The translations under genes and the position numbers were made by a program. Source: Diphasiastrum complanatum (Eukaryota > Streptophyta > Lycopodiopsida > Lycopodiales > Lycopodiaceae). Taken from it: DNA of 64,000 nucleotides. The notes under the pieces were generated by a model. That model ran no database searches, was not told the origin of the DNA, and saw only the letters and a list, made by a program, of their open reading frames with translations. Every line of letters begins with the position of its first letter. The first letter of the stretch is position 1. The stretch is from assembly GCA_029204225.1 (NCBI GenBank), contig CM055100.1:1871334-1935333 (forward strand), written 5' to 3'. Of this stretch, positions 10,152-20,431 are shown one piece after another.

Positions 10152-12330
10152 AAGACTATGAGCACATATTACTATGGCAAATTCTAGTGAAAAAATTTAC
10201 TCTATTTTTGGACTGTGATTTCAAAATGTTTCCCAGTCTAGTAAGCTTTGTTTATAAGTTGGAAGGTTTCTTAGGAAATTCTTTAAACCCTGAGATGAGG
10301 AACGAAGCAGCGATCAACAAGCACTTATCTGCTCAATGATAGTTTTTACCTTTTTCATTTTGAAAAAATCCTCAACATTACGCAGTCTTATATAATAAAG
10401 TTCTACAAATATGAACAACTAATGATTGTATGCAATAGACCTTCAAAAAGTTTATCAACTCATAATAGAAAATTCCTAAAGTGTCTCTTATCTTTCCTAG
10501 ATATATTCATGTTTTTGTATTAAACTTCTTCAAAATTGAGTATAAATGCCATTACCTATCCACCTCAACTAAGAGTGAGTGGTCTACAATCACATTAGTT
10601 TTCAAGTTTCCTTTTATATATATTCTTGTTTAAGTTTTTGTACATGTCATGTTTGAGATTAACAAAAACGTTTTATCTTTCAACAACTTATCTTTGTAAA
10701 TAACATCCTAAGAATTAACTGCTTGTATGTTTGGTTGATCATGATTTATGAACAAGCATCACTACTTTGATCGATACTTCGTCCTACTTGCCTATTTCTA
10801 CAATATTTCACTTTGTTGCTTTCACTATTTCCCTCTTGGTTGTCCTTCCTACCTCATCAATTTCACACGCTATTTCAAAATGATAAGCAACTTTGTTTCT
10901 TACACCACAAAAAGCAACTGTAGTCATTATTCACGTCCACCCAACACTTAGTTAATTTTTTAAAAAGAAAAGCCTTGTGTAGAGCTTCTACGCAAACTAA
11001 ACTTTAGAAGCACCAGAATCCCAACAACTACGTTCGATAGAGAAGAAACTAATTTTTGTCTCAATTCCAAGCCAAAAGAGATTTTTTATTCTAAAAACTT
11101 CTACTAGGACAGTTTAAAGGGAAATTGTAAAAATTCTGTAAGTTGCACAACATAGATTTGGTCATTTTTCACTTATGTTAATGAGTCTAAACTTGAACTT
11201 GGGGCCAAGTTACATGCCCAAAAGGTTATTTTATTCAAAATGGAATACTTCCTTCACCTTTTGGCCTGGTTCCAAGGCAAAACTTGCTATCTATCGTAGG
11301 TCACATTTGCATATTTGACTTAGAGTAGATCTACTTTATTGATGAATATCAATGGTCGGGATTGGTTGATGTACATGCCACTGGAGTGGCTAGGACACTA
11401 AAAGTAGAGGTTTTCCAATGCTACTTTGGAGCATTTTCAGAAAAGATAGCCAAAAAAAAGAATGTGAGGGTGGTTAGCAATGCTAGGCAATTGTGCATTG
11501 ATTCATGACCACGATACCCTCAAAAATATTTTTGGTATAATCCTTGTAATTAGCATCTTTTGCCAATGAAAATTCCAGTATATACCATCATTGCTTAAAA
11601 AAATGCACCCCTTGATATAAGTCTTGGTATACTACAAAATAGATTTTTATCAACACATGGAATTTGATTCTATCTCAACAATATAGGCCATTTGCACAAG
11701 TGAAAGCCAAATGTAGTAATATACTACATAACAATATCATGATCAAATGTGTACTCATCACCAGTTATAGCATATTCTTGTGTCATGCCAATCAATAAAC
11801 TATATAAGTAAAGCGATTTATATAATTAGTAGTATAGTAAGTTGCTCTACATTATTTTTTATAATTTGATCACCATCTACTATTGCACATCTATATAATT
11901 GATATCATTTCTTACAATATGATCATGCGACAAATTTGAAAACTTAACGAGTCTATCTGATCTAATTCTCCCTGGATATCTCCTATGACAACATTATTGA
12001 TAAGATGCTCTTCATTAGCTAATGGCAATGATGACAACAAGATCAATGATCGATCAGAACGTCATGTATCATGCGCACTACAACAAGATATGCAATTTCC
12101 AATGCTTTTGACAATTTTGTCCTATGTAGAAGTTGAAACTGTTTGCTCAAAGACACTATCCACATGGCATATTGTGAACCATACATGTGGATTACATCGA
12201 GGATTAAGATTAGATTAGTGAAAGGGAAACAATCTGTAGTTTGACTTGGAAATATGTTTGTCTCGGTCATTCGACTTGATATTTGAAAACACTTCCTCTT
12301 GTTCCTCTTGCTCCTTGAGATTGTGCATGA
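10152..12330 (+). other. AT-rich intergenic sequence, no gene recognised
   Basis: ORFs are short and without recognisable domains on either strand. CACTACAACAAGA at 12076-12088 resembles CACTA transposon termini, but no inverted partner was found. Confidence 0.55.
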
Positions 12331-12339
12331 GGCGGTGTG

Positions 12340-12800
12340 GGAGAGTTGGCGCTTATTTGCACAAGTCCAGGGTAACGAGCGGGCCTGTGCGCTTTGGACG
12401 CATGGACAGGCCCGCCCTTGCAATATAAGGGTAGAGGGTGCCGGTGCCCCGAGTCTCGGTGCCAGCGGGCGCAGGTCATTGGCGCCGGTGCTCCGGGGCG
12501 CTAACGTGGCACCGGCCGACCACTGGGTTCCGGGCGCCGGCTCCACCTGCAACGGGTCGCGCATGCCGGGACCCAGTGGCGCCGGCGCCAGGGTCCCGAT
12601 CACCCACGCCGGTGCTCGGGAGCTCACCCGGGAGCACCGGCGCCCGGGACCGCCGGCTCCAATGTCCCGGGACCACTGGGTTTCTGGCGCTGGCGTCGGG
12701 CGCCACCCGCGACGCCGACGGTCCAGCGTCGGCACCGTGTGGTCCCGGGCGGCGCCACCAGCTGCAGCCTCACACTGGCGCGTGCCCTCGCTCACGTACG
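12340..12800 (+). repeat. GC- and CpG-rich island of interspersed short motifs
   Basis: GC content jumps sharply against AT-rich flanks. Variants of GGCGCCGGTGCTCC, GGGACC and CCACTGGGTT recur several times in both orientations (for example near 12517, 12570 and 12668), giving ORFs in several frames on both strands with no family resemblance. This looks like subterminal repeats of a DNA transposon, or a CpG island ahead of the gene fragment at 13006. A 10-bp inverted repeat GGGCAGCCAC (12822-12831 / 12851-12860) follows. Confidence 0.55.
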
Positions 12801-13005
12801 TTCAGCCCCATGAAAAATCCCGGGCAGCCACAGAGAATACTTGAAAACACGTGGCTGCCCAAGATTTGCTCGCCCGTCATCGGTATCATGGTATCGTGCT
12901 AGTAAGAGACGGGGGTGTGGGAGGTGGTGCCCGGGCAGTTGAGGCAGTGGGAGGCAGTGGAGAAAGACTTAAGTCAGATGCGCAGCATGACATATATGCC
13001 TCGGC

Positions 13006-13199
13006 ATGGCGATGGCTCCTCACGCAGTCACATTTATTCTAGGTGATGGAATCGGCCCTCTGGTGACTGGAGCGGTTGTACAAGGTGATGAAGGAAATGC
13101 ACGCCCTGCTCTACTTCGAGACCTGTGAGGTGAGTGGGAGGATGGACAAAGTGCCGAATGAGTGGGAAGATGGACAAAGTGCCCACTGAGGTGATCGAT

Positions 13200-13203
<4 letters not shown>
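13006..13203 (+). pseudogene. IDH: Fragment of mitochondrial NAD-dependent isocitrate dehydrogenase subunit gene
   Basis: From ATG 13006 the frame reads MAMAPHAVTFILGDGIGP then LVTGAVVQ. An extra G at 13084 shifts it, and it resumes as VMKEMHALLYFETCEVSGRMDKVP. This matches the N-terminal core of plant NAD-IDH subunits in order: the nucleotide-binding GDGIGP loop, LVTGAV, the QVM-x-x-MHA helix and the YFE-x-x-EV strand. A 28-bp tandem duplication (13132-13159, 13160-13187) repeats GRMDKVP and breaks the frame again; after it the sequence reads KVPTEVIDSK, as expected for the family, then runs straight into a (GA)n tract. The intact enzyme oxidises isocitrate in the TCA cycle. Here only about 65 of some 360 residues remain, with no splice sites, so it is a captured or retroposed fragment. 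Confidence 0.8.

Positions 13204-13275
<72 letters not shown>
13204..13275 (+). repeat. (GA)n microsatellite
   Basis: About 35 GA units exactly at the 3' edge of the isocitrate dehydrogenase fragment. Confidence 0.97.
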
Positions 13276-13277
<2 letters not shown>

Positions 13278-13333
13278 TGTGTTTTTGTTTAATTGTTGTA
13301 GAGAGTGTGCCTGCATTTTGAATCTTGGTAGCG

Positions 13334-13398
13334 ATGGCGATGCTGCTCAATCGATGCTCAATCGATCTAGCAGGCTAAGGCACTCATTATTAAGCAAG
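13334..13398 (+). other. Possible transit-peptide-like exon ending at a GT donor
   Basis: The frame from the ATG at 13354 reads MLNRSSRLRHSLLSK (15 codons) up to GTAATT at 13399. The Arg/Ser/Leu-rich, acid-free composition resembles a mitochondrial presequence and fits an IDH-like first exon. Upstream, ATGGCGATGCTG at 13334 and a small duplication of CTCAATCGAT break an otherwise longer reading. No acceptor exon was found downstream, where a foldback element interrupts. Weak call. Confidence 0.25.
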
Positions 13399-13412
13399 GT
13401 AATTCACACAGG

Positions 13413-13416
<4 letters not shown>

Positions 13417-13444
<28 letters not shown>
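13417..13444 (+). repeat. (TC)n microsatellite
   Basis: About 14 TC dinucleotides, between the putative exon donor and the foldback element. Confidence 0.95.
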
Positions 13445-13447
<3 letters not shown>

Positions 13448-13523
13448 TTTTGGGAGAATAACGTTGGAGGACATAAAGCAGCGAGCTCAAAGATACGTCA
13501 CACAATTCTCGCTCCTTCCTTCC

Positions 13524-14011
13524 TGTTAAGAATGTGGGCCAAGGGGCCACTCACACACACAACCCGCGTATTGGGATCTCATGGGATCTCACGCCAGACA
13601 CCCAACCACCCGCCATTTGTTTAACACCCAAAAGGGCTGGTATCACGGGATAGAGGATATAGAGAATCCCCAACTTATATATGGAAGAGTTCAAGGCAAG
13701 CATTTACTTATGGGACAATGAGGAGAACAACCGTGCACTCAGGCACCTTCACGGAGGCAGGCGCACACAACCTCTGTGTGGCTTGAACATGTTGTTCTCC
13801 TCATTGTCCCATAAGTAAATGCTTGTATTAAACTCTCTCATATATAAGTTGGAGTGTCTCTATATCTTGTATCTCCCTTTTGAGGGTTAAAATATATCCC
13901 ATTTTGAGGGTTAGTAGACTGATGGCGAGTGGCTAGGCGTCACTGAGTGGGTGGGATCTGAGTACGCGGCTCCCATAGGTACTTGTGTGTGCAGGGCCCA
14001 CATTCTTAACA
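13524..14011. mobile_element. Foldback/MITE-like element with long terminal inverted repeats
   Basis: The ends are a perfect 17-bp inverted repeat TGTTAAGAATGTGGGCC (13524-13540 and 13995-14011). Inverted similarity continues inward with gaps over roughly 200 bp per arm, and is strongest next to a central loop near 13733-13790, where some 25 bp around CTTATGGGACAATGAGG pair exactly. Flanks are CTTCC on both sides (13519-13523, 14012-14016), or a 9-bp duplication with one mismatch. The TG...CA ends with a 5-bp duplication could also mean two LTR-derived arms joined head to head. No ORF is inside. Confidence 0.75.
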
Positions 14012-15570
14012 CTTCCTTTCATTTAATCTCTCCTCTTAGTTGAGAGCTCTGCTTGATGCTGCAATTGCAACACGTACCAGGTCTTATCAGTTGTCTTCAC
14101 TTGGATGCTTGCTTTTTGAGTCTTGGATGCTTGCTTTTTCAGTCCTGCATCGGGATTTTATGGCCTTATTTACAGTGGCGATTATATCAAACAGTGCACA
14201 ATTGGAAGCGATTTATATGATAATCAGCAATGTTGTCAGCCCTGTTTCTATGCTTCTCTTGGTTGTTAGTCTGAGACAGGCTACTCATCTGTGCGTGTTA
14301 GGACATTTTGGATTCCGATTTTCGCATTGGTTCACATTGATTCAGGTCCTGCACGCAATCATCTGGATCCTCGTTTATTGTAGATGTTCTTTGTCTGGTC
14401 TCCTTTATGATGTTATGTAGGCATGCTGAGCAAAATCCGCTTTTGAAGTAACAAGTTCGTGTACATTTATCAATCACATTCTTGTTTGTCAAACAGATCT
14501 TGTCTTTAGAATATTGCCTCCCGAGAGTTTCTTTAGAATCTCAAGACCATTTAAAGCCCGTAGTTCTGAATTTCTGATATAGCGCAAGAACACAGTCAAC
14601 TTAAAAGCCAGACATTTTCTGAGACAGATCTGTAGGAAATGGATAAATACTTGAAGAAATTATCTGGATTTTGCAATTCATGCTCGTTGATGAAGCCTTT
14701 GGATGAAATCATGTTCAATGGCTCCCGACAAGATTACAGAAGGAGATTCAGAACAGCTTCTCTGATCAAGGAATTGAAGGGAGCCTCTGTACAAGGCTCA
14801 ACCCCGAAATTTTTCGAAGGAGTTTCCAGTAAATGCTTGTCAATCTTCAAAAGATAAAGGTAGGGGTATCTATTATTTCGAAATGGCGCTACGTATTTTT
14901 CAGCCAAAAATGTATAATATGCGTATTTTATGGCAACATATTATACGCTTGTATTATACCGTGCAATTATGATCCGTATCCTAGGAATTTGAAAGATACA
15001 TGGTTGGATTCTGATGGTAGAGTATCTCAAGATTAAAGAGAAACTAGACAATTAGAAGAATATGACAAAGAAAAAACTGTTGCTTCTAATACACTTGAAT
15101 TGTGTGTGATGAAAGATTTTGCCCAAGGGGAGGACTTTGCAGGACCTAATCCGAGAGGGATTAGTAAATAACTTCGGAATACTAGTACAACCACCACAGC
15201 CATCTCCTATTTTCAATTATATAGGAAAAGATTCAATAATTAGAAAAACAGATTAACAATTTCTTTTATAGCTTTTCTTTTTTCATGTAATTTACAAAGT
15301 AGAGTTATAAATCCTTTTCGAAATACATCACTTTTTTATATTTGTAAGAACATGACAAAAGAATTATATTAAATTATAAGAAATTTTAATTGAATGTAAA
15401 ATTACATTGGCTATTGTCATGAGAACATGCTGATAATTATTTTGATGCTCATAATTAATCAATTATATATTGTAAATTGTAACCATGAATTTGAAAATTT
15501 GAATTCCAAACGCTAATGTGACAAAATCTGTTTTCATGATTCAGATTCCAAAAATATTAAATAAGGAACC
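14012..15570 (+). other. No gene recognised; contains a 22-bp tandem duplication
   Basis: TTGGATGCTTGCTTTTTGAGTC is duplicated at 14101-14144 with one mismatch. ORFs of 72 residues (14639-14857) and 126 residues (14040-14420) have no recognisable domain; the second starts only with TTG and looks like intron or UTR sequence. Sequence from 15240 on is strongly AT-rich. Confidence 0.5.
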
Positions 15571-15574
15571 ATTG

Positions 15575-15794
15575 TTTGAAAGAATATTGAGCGAGCTTTG
15601 TATACTATTTGATATGTTTCATGGCAATTTGCATTCTCATTCGAGATAAAGGCAGAGGAAAATCGCCATCTCTTCTTTTGCCATCTTACATTTGATCAAA
15701 AAGATGGCTCTCTAACAACTGACTTTTCTTAACAAACACTACATTGTGAAAAGATCTCAAATATTCTACAAAGCTTGCTCAATGTTCTTTCAAA
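15575..15794. repeat. Imperfect inverted repeat (MITE-like)
   Basis: The arm at 15575-15612 (TTTGAAAGAATATTGAGC...) is matched in reverse complement by 15755-15794 with a few mismatches, across a 140-bp spacer. Weaker inverted similarity extends outward on both sides (around 15486 and 15840). No clear target duplication was found. Confidence 0.55.
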
Positions 15795-16079
15795 TGATAA
15801 TTTTATTCTATGAAAAGAATAATTTCCTATTCTGGTTTCAAATTTAGTAGGGCAATTTTCAAAGTAAGAAATAGTCCTTTCCAACAAAACAAAACAAAAC
15901 AAAGCAATCACAACTATTTCAAGGGATTCTTCCTTTGTGTCATTTGAATCATCGAGCTAGCTCCCAAAAAAGCTTTGTTTATGCATATCAGTTTCTCAGT
16001 CGCAAATGAAAAACCCTGATCATTAGCGGTTTCTAAACTGTCTTTGACAAAAAAGAAAAGATCACATTGAAAATAGAGC

Positions 16080-16880
16080 GGATTTCCAATTAGCTTGAAA
16101 GTAGAAATGGAAACCTTCAATTTTTTTGTTAGCTATTTGCTTTTCTTGCTTATGACTATTTTGATTGTTGTGCCTACTATGTTTGTGTTGTTGGAGCAAA
16201 ACAAGCCTAAACTACCCCCAAACCCACCTAAACACAATAAAATAAACAAAACAACTAAAAAGACAACTAAAACTAGTTAGTGATGGCCTATCCCCGGCAT
16301 CGGCGCCATTGTAGGGTGTAGGAAGTCGATGGTGAGCAGTCCTCGACCTGTCAAAAGGGTTAGAACACAAGGATAGGAACCTAACTTAGTTTAGTTGCTA
16401 GTCTAGATGCTTTTCTAACTCTACACTAACTCTACCCCCCTTTAACTCTAACTTCCACTAACACTAACCACATATATTCATCATGAGAATAGGTGAAGGA
16501 AGATGAGAGAGAGTTTTAGAGAGAGGTATCTCATGTGCTCATTAATTCATACTAATGGAAAAGCTCTTAAGAATACTAAACCAACAACAATGCAAAATGG
16601 AGAACAAGTAAAAAGCATAAGGATGAACACAATAGGATGCTTGGCTCTCAAAAGTAGTAGAGTTTCCTCCTCTCTATTAGCATGTAAAATGGTATACAAG
16701 AGGTGCCAGTTTATCTTTGGGGAGGCCATTGCCCCTTCCTATTGGCTACTTGCAAAAAGGTAGGATAGAAATCCTAACCCTTCAAAGGAAACACAATCTA
16801 ATCCACGATGCACAAAGAAGCACACCCCACCTACCACCACTTTGACTTTTGACTAATTACAAAACTTAGCAAACTTAAGT
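16080..16880 (-). mobile_element. Gypsy LTR, primer site and start of leader, truncated (minus strand)
   Basis: On the minus strand 16308-16290 reads TGGCGCCGATGCCGGGGATA, a near-perfect tRNA-Asp-type primer site as in Athila/Tat-like gypsy elements. One base separates it from the LTR end ...CACCCTACA at 16310. The LTR runs to about 16880 and matches the LTRs at 35120 and 60737, but lacks their first 170 bp or so, joining copia RT sequence instead. Leader sequence continues below 16290. Where the other copies have long (CT)n, this one has only short CT clusters near 16503-16530. Confidence 0.85.
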
Positions 16881-16884
16881 TGCC

Positions 16885-17905
16885 ATTGAGAAATGTTGTC
16901 TTGACATCCATTTGGTGTATTTTGAGGTCTTATGCGGCTGCTAACTCAATCAGAGTCCTGATTGACTGCATTTTGACGACAGGACTGAAAATTTCTTGAT
17001 AATCCACTCCTTGGACATGAGTGAATTCTTTGGCCACCAGTCGTGCTTTCAATTTAGCAATGGAACCATCAGAGTTGATCTTCTTCTTGAAGATCCACTT
17101 GTTGTCTATAACTCTCTTGTGAGTGGGGAAGTCGACCAGTGTCCAGGTCTGGTTCGTCAAAAGTGAGTTGTACTCGCTTTCCATAACTTCTTGCCACTTC
17201 ACAACATCCTTGGAGTTAATTGCTTCGGCTAGGCTCTGTGGTTCTTCTTATGAAGTCAAGAATGATTGAGGTGTATATCTCTTAAGAACTATCCGAGTCC
17301 GTGAGGTTTTGCGGATGTTTTGTTGATCAGGATGCGATGATGCTTCTTCTTGAATTTCTCCAGATCTACTCGAGCTGGCTTGGTCTGGTCTGATGACAGG
17401 TACTGTCGGCTGCTCGGCTTCTGTAGCTGTAGCTGCGGGTTTTGTAGAAGGAACATTAACGTTGGAAGAATCCATGCTACGTAAAATAGGATGAAATGAC
17501 ATAGCATCATTTAGCGATGGCTGTTTGAAATCATAATATGCATGTTCTTGAAATATTACATCCCTAGAGACAAATACTACATTGGTAAATGGATCATAAA
17601 CTTTATAAGCTTTATGGTCATTAGGATAGCCAATGAAAATACATTTATTTGTCCTATGATCCAGTTTCTTTCTAAGCTATCTAGGAATGTGAACAAAACA
17701 TATACAACCAAAGATTTTTAAATGGCTGACACTAGGCTTGTGTCCATGCCAAACTTTATAAGGATTTTTGTTGACAGCTTTGGTGTTGGATCTGTTCTGC
17801 AAGTAACAGACTGTGGCAATAGTTTCTGCCCAAAACTTTGCAGGTAGGTGTGCTTGATGTAGCATGGATCTAGCTCTGTTCAAAGTGGGGAGGGTTCTTT
17901 CTCAG
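16885..17905 (-). pseudogene. Copia pol fragment D (integrase end to first half of RT)
   Basis: Read on the minus strand: end of integrase (LNRARSMLHQAHLPAKFWAE, then the IFGCICFVHIP and GYPNDHKAYKVYDP blocks, with a stop between), a Ser/Pro-rich linker with SRTRIVLKRYTPQSF, then RT (WTLVDFPTHKRVIDNKWIFK, KARLVAKEFTHVQGVDYQEI, FSPVVKMQSIRTL) and finally HQMDVKTTFLNGNL, where it stops at the gypsy LTR. In-frame stops interrupt it at about 17675, 17248 and 16928. YVDD and RNase H are absent. Both flanks are gypsy sequence of the same orientation, so this is a fragment trapped between gypsy pieces. Confidence 0.9.
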
Positions 17906-18062
17906 GGATCTGAAAGTTATTAATGTTTGAGGATTCAAAACCACTTTTTTTGCTCATTGACCATTCAATATCTCAAACTAACTCTCACACACTTCTTCAC
18001 TGATGGAAAATGACATTCTGAAGACAATGGGATAGTCTGCGAAGGTTACTTTTGTGAGGATT
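17906..18062 (-). repeat. Gypsy leader fragment
   Basis: In reverse complement it matches the gypsy leader at about 36740-36800, including ATCCCATTGTCTT and the AATGTCATTTTCCAT motif, plus the recurrent ACCTTCGCAGAC motif. It ends exactly at the left LTR of element B. Confidence 0.75.
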
Positions 18063-18897
18063 TGTGGAAATCTGCAAAATTGGACCAAGAATGGATCCTA
18101 AAATGATCCACAAGAATGATTGGATGTTAGATACAATTGATCTATCAATCTACACAAGATTTAGATCAATCTAGATCAATTTAGATGAGAAAATCTAACA
18201 AGAACAATCATAAATGAAAGGGAATTGTACTTGATGGTTTCACACGTGTGAAAACCTGTCAGAGTACGGAACTCCAGCCTGAAATCAAAGTACAATATGA
18301 TAGGAGCCCAAAACTATCAAGAAAAAGCAAGACAAATGATGAAATTGACAAGAATTGCCTCCAAAACCAAGATTGGTGTTTCTTCTTTATTATGGCCAAA
18401 TGTGGCTCTATATATACAAAAAGTGGGAGCTCGTGGTACTGATCATCCCTTTGCTCTCACATGTGTGAGGGTGCCTTGTCATGTGATGATTCATCATGCA
18501 AAATGGACACTTGGACAAAACCTTCTATTTTGAGCACTTTGGTTCCATTTTTCTTCTATGTAGAGAACTAGAAAAAATTCTTCTAGAAGAGCAAATTCGA
18601 CTTCCTCAGCTTATTCCACACGTGTGAGCAAATTTCTACACATGGGTTTTGACACCTAATCTCATGATGTGGCTTCATGCAATCTCTAGATTGATGCCAT
18701 GTGGCATATGGCTAAAACACATGATTTTGGCTTTTTTAGCCAATAGAACTTGACTTAAACTATATGTACAGACTATATGATTGTACTACATGAAAAGTAC
18801 ATTTATTTCACATGTGGGAACAGGCTCCACACATGTGTAATCATCCTATATACATAGATTTGGCCTTGGCCAAGCATAATTTTTTGCATTTTTCACA
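18063..18897 (-). repeat. 3' LTR of element B
   Basis: This 835-bp LTR is several percent diverged from its partner at 22639-23462, so the insertion is not recent. It carries the palindrome TTTCACACGTGTGAAA at 18238-18253 and several weaker CACAYGTGTG copies (near 18458, 18618 and 18828). Confidence 0.88.
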
Positions 18898-19104
18898 CTC
18901 CTCAAAAATCTAGCTTGGTAAATCTAGCTGCTTGATGAAAGCATGATGATCTTGAACTTGACTCCATGGGCTGAATTGGTCTTTGCTGGTCCAAAAGGTG
19001 TGAAGATCAGCCAATGAGCTTGATGTTGATCCGAAATCACCATATCCATGATAGTGCTTCTTTGATGGTGACATCTTTGATGAACTTGAGAGCTTTGCAC
19101 CATC

Positions 19105-19503
19105 CTAGCACCTCCAAAATTGATTTCTTCCAATTTCATGTAGATGCTTGACCTTGAGGCTTGTTCCTTCTTCATGTGCATGCTCCTTCATGAAGAAATA
19201 AAGATTTCTTCTTGACTTATTAGGATCACAAAGATCCAACATCATGTTACCACGATCTAAAGAATTAGACTCATCCAAATTGGCAAGACTATGCATGCTA
19301 TAATAACAAAGTGTTTGCATCATATCTTCATGCTTGTTTACCATGCTAATCTCAGATCCAATGAGGGTAAATACTTCATTATGTAGATAAGTGTCTTTAG
19401 AAATTGGTTCAGCAAATGACATAAGAGAAGTAAGTATGAGATGTATACCACATGAGATATGCTCCTCTTTCCCTTGAAATGTGAGCCACATGGACTCAAC
19501 CAT
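19105..19503 (-). CDS. Element B second ORF segment, unrecognised
   Basis: These 132 codons on the minus strand overlap the end of the 311-codon ORF in another frame. Its core (SKDTYLHNEVFTLIGSEI ... NLD ... CD ... EHAHEEG) is visibly homologous to the C-terminal third of that upstream ORF (SKVDTYIHKQVVSLSEMEI ... NLD ... CD ... EHHEED), so the two are duplicated modules of about 85 residues. No match to any transposon domain is evident. It may be one protein with the upstream ORF, split by a frameshift. Confidence 0.45.
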   Translation of the reverse strand: MVESMWLTFQGKEEHISCGIHLILTSLMSFAEPISKDTYLHNEVFTLIGSEISMVNKHEDMMQTLCYYSMHSLANLDESNSLDRGNMMLDLCDPNKSRRNLYFFMKEHAHEEGTSLKVKHLHEIGRNQFWRC

Positions 19504-20431
19504 ATTTCTTGAGTTTCTTTTTAATCACAACTTGAGAAGGTCTCTCCTCCTCAATCCTTGGCACATTTGAACCTTGAGAAGGACTCTCCCCCTCAATCCT
19601 TGGCACACTTGAACCTTGAGATGATTCTTTAAGATCCTCTTCATGGTGCTCCTTCTTGATAGAAATCCGAGACCTCCATGTCTCATAATGATCACAACAA
19701 TCATGACCATTCAATATGCACTTCCTATGATTATCAAGATTACTTATGCTAGAAACATAAGTCCAAAAATCACTACAACTTGGCATGATTTTTTTAATAT
19801 TGAAATCAAATGGTATTTCCATCTCACTAAGGCTAACTACTTGCTTATGGATATAAGTGTCCACTTTGGATGCTTCACTTATTCTCATAAGAAGTTTACA
19901 ACTTGCCTTTAAGATTGAAAACTTACAATTTTCATCTTTATGAATGATCACATCATTCATGATCTTATTGAAACCAAAAAAATCTACATTATGAAGACAT
20001 TTCGACTTCATATCCAATGTAAGTTTACAAGGAAAACATGCTTTGCTATACTTTAAGGCATCACACTCAATTAGTATTGCCTTAATCCACCTTTGAGATA
20101 CAAAAATCCCTTCAAAGTAAAATAGATCTTCATAAGTTGACATGAGAGCATAAATGAAACTATTTTCATTTTGTGATTGCTCCTCCTTATTCTTGATTGA
20201 TTTCTCTTGGATCATAACAATAAGTTTGAACTTATCCAAAGTTCCAAGCAAAATACTTTCCAAGGACATGAAATAAATCCAAGTTACTTTCATGAAAGTG
20301 ACATGTATCTTTGCATATTGAACCAAACAATGCACTTCCAAATGAAAAATTTCAAAAGATTTGACATGTGTTGAGATGGACTCTTGAAGACAAATCTTGC
20401 AAGTCCTTATGAGACTCCAAGCCTCCTTCAC
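19496..20431 (-). CDS. Element B main ORF, 311 residues, unrecognised
   Basis: The minus-strand frame opens MKEAWSLIRTCKICLQ and closes with a basic KKKLKKYG. It is rich in Cys, His, Lys and Ile, with paired CxxC-like spots (CKICL, CLVQ, HDCCDH), but has no complete zinc knuckle. Near the C-terminus a segment QGSSVPRIEGESPS is repeated as QGSNVPRIEEERPS. There is no aspartic protease, DDE or polymerase motif. It lies where gag would be in an autonomous element, downstream of a 2-kb leader. Function unknown; it may be a degenerate gag-like or captured host coding sequence. Confidence 0.45.
   Translation of the reverse strand: MKEAWSLIRTCKICLQESISTHVKSFEIFHLEVHCLVQYAKIHVTFMKVTWIYFMSLESILLGTLDKFKLIVMIQEKSIKNKEEQSQNENSFIYALMSTYEDLFYFEGIFVSQRWIKAILIECDALKYSKACFPCKLTLDMKSKCLHNVDFFGFNKIMNDVIIHKDENCKFSILKASCKLLMRISEASKVDTYIHKQVVSLSEMEIPFDFNIKKIMPSCSDFWTYVSSISNLDNHRKCILNGHDCCDHYETWRSRISIKKEHHEEDLKESSQGSSVPRIEGESPSQGSNVPRIEEERPSQVVIKKKLKKYG

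Noticed and set aside
12076-12088. CACTACAACAAGA as the end of a CACTA transposon
   Set aside because: No inverted copy or 3-bp target duplication was found downstream, and there is no transposase; the motif alone is too short.
12043-12795. 250-residue minus-strand ORF and overlapping plus-strand ORFs of 154-181 residues
   Set aside because: They arise in the GC-rich island where stop codons are rare; several frames on both strands are open at once, no domain is visible and the ends run into AT-rich DNA.
13020-13350. Minus-strand ORFs full of SLSLSL (and RERERE on the other strand), also at 27155-27511 and 35664-35858
   Set aside because: They are translations of (GA)n/(CT)n microsatellites; any frame through such a tract is open.
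14040-14420. 126-residue hydrophobic ORF as a membrane protein
   Set aside because: It lacks an ATG start, contains a tandem 22-bp duplication and begins directly at the edge of a foldback element; more like intron or UTR sequence.
16095-16280. 61-residue ORF with a hydrophobic stretch and Lys/Pro-rich tail
   Set aside because: It is antisense to the start of a gypsy leader; the homologous stretches at 36000-36080 and 61560-61640 are non-coding.
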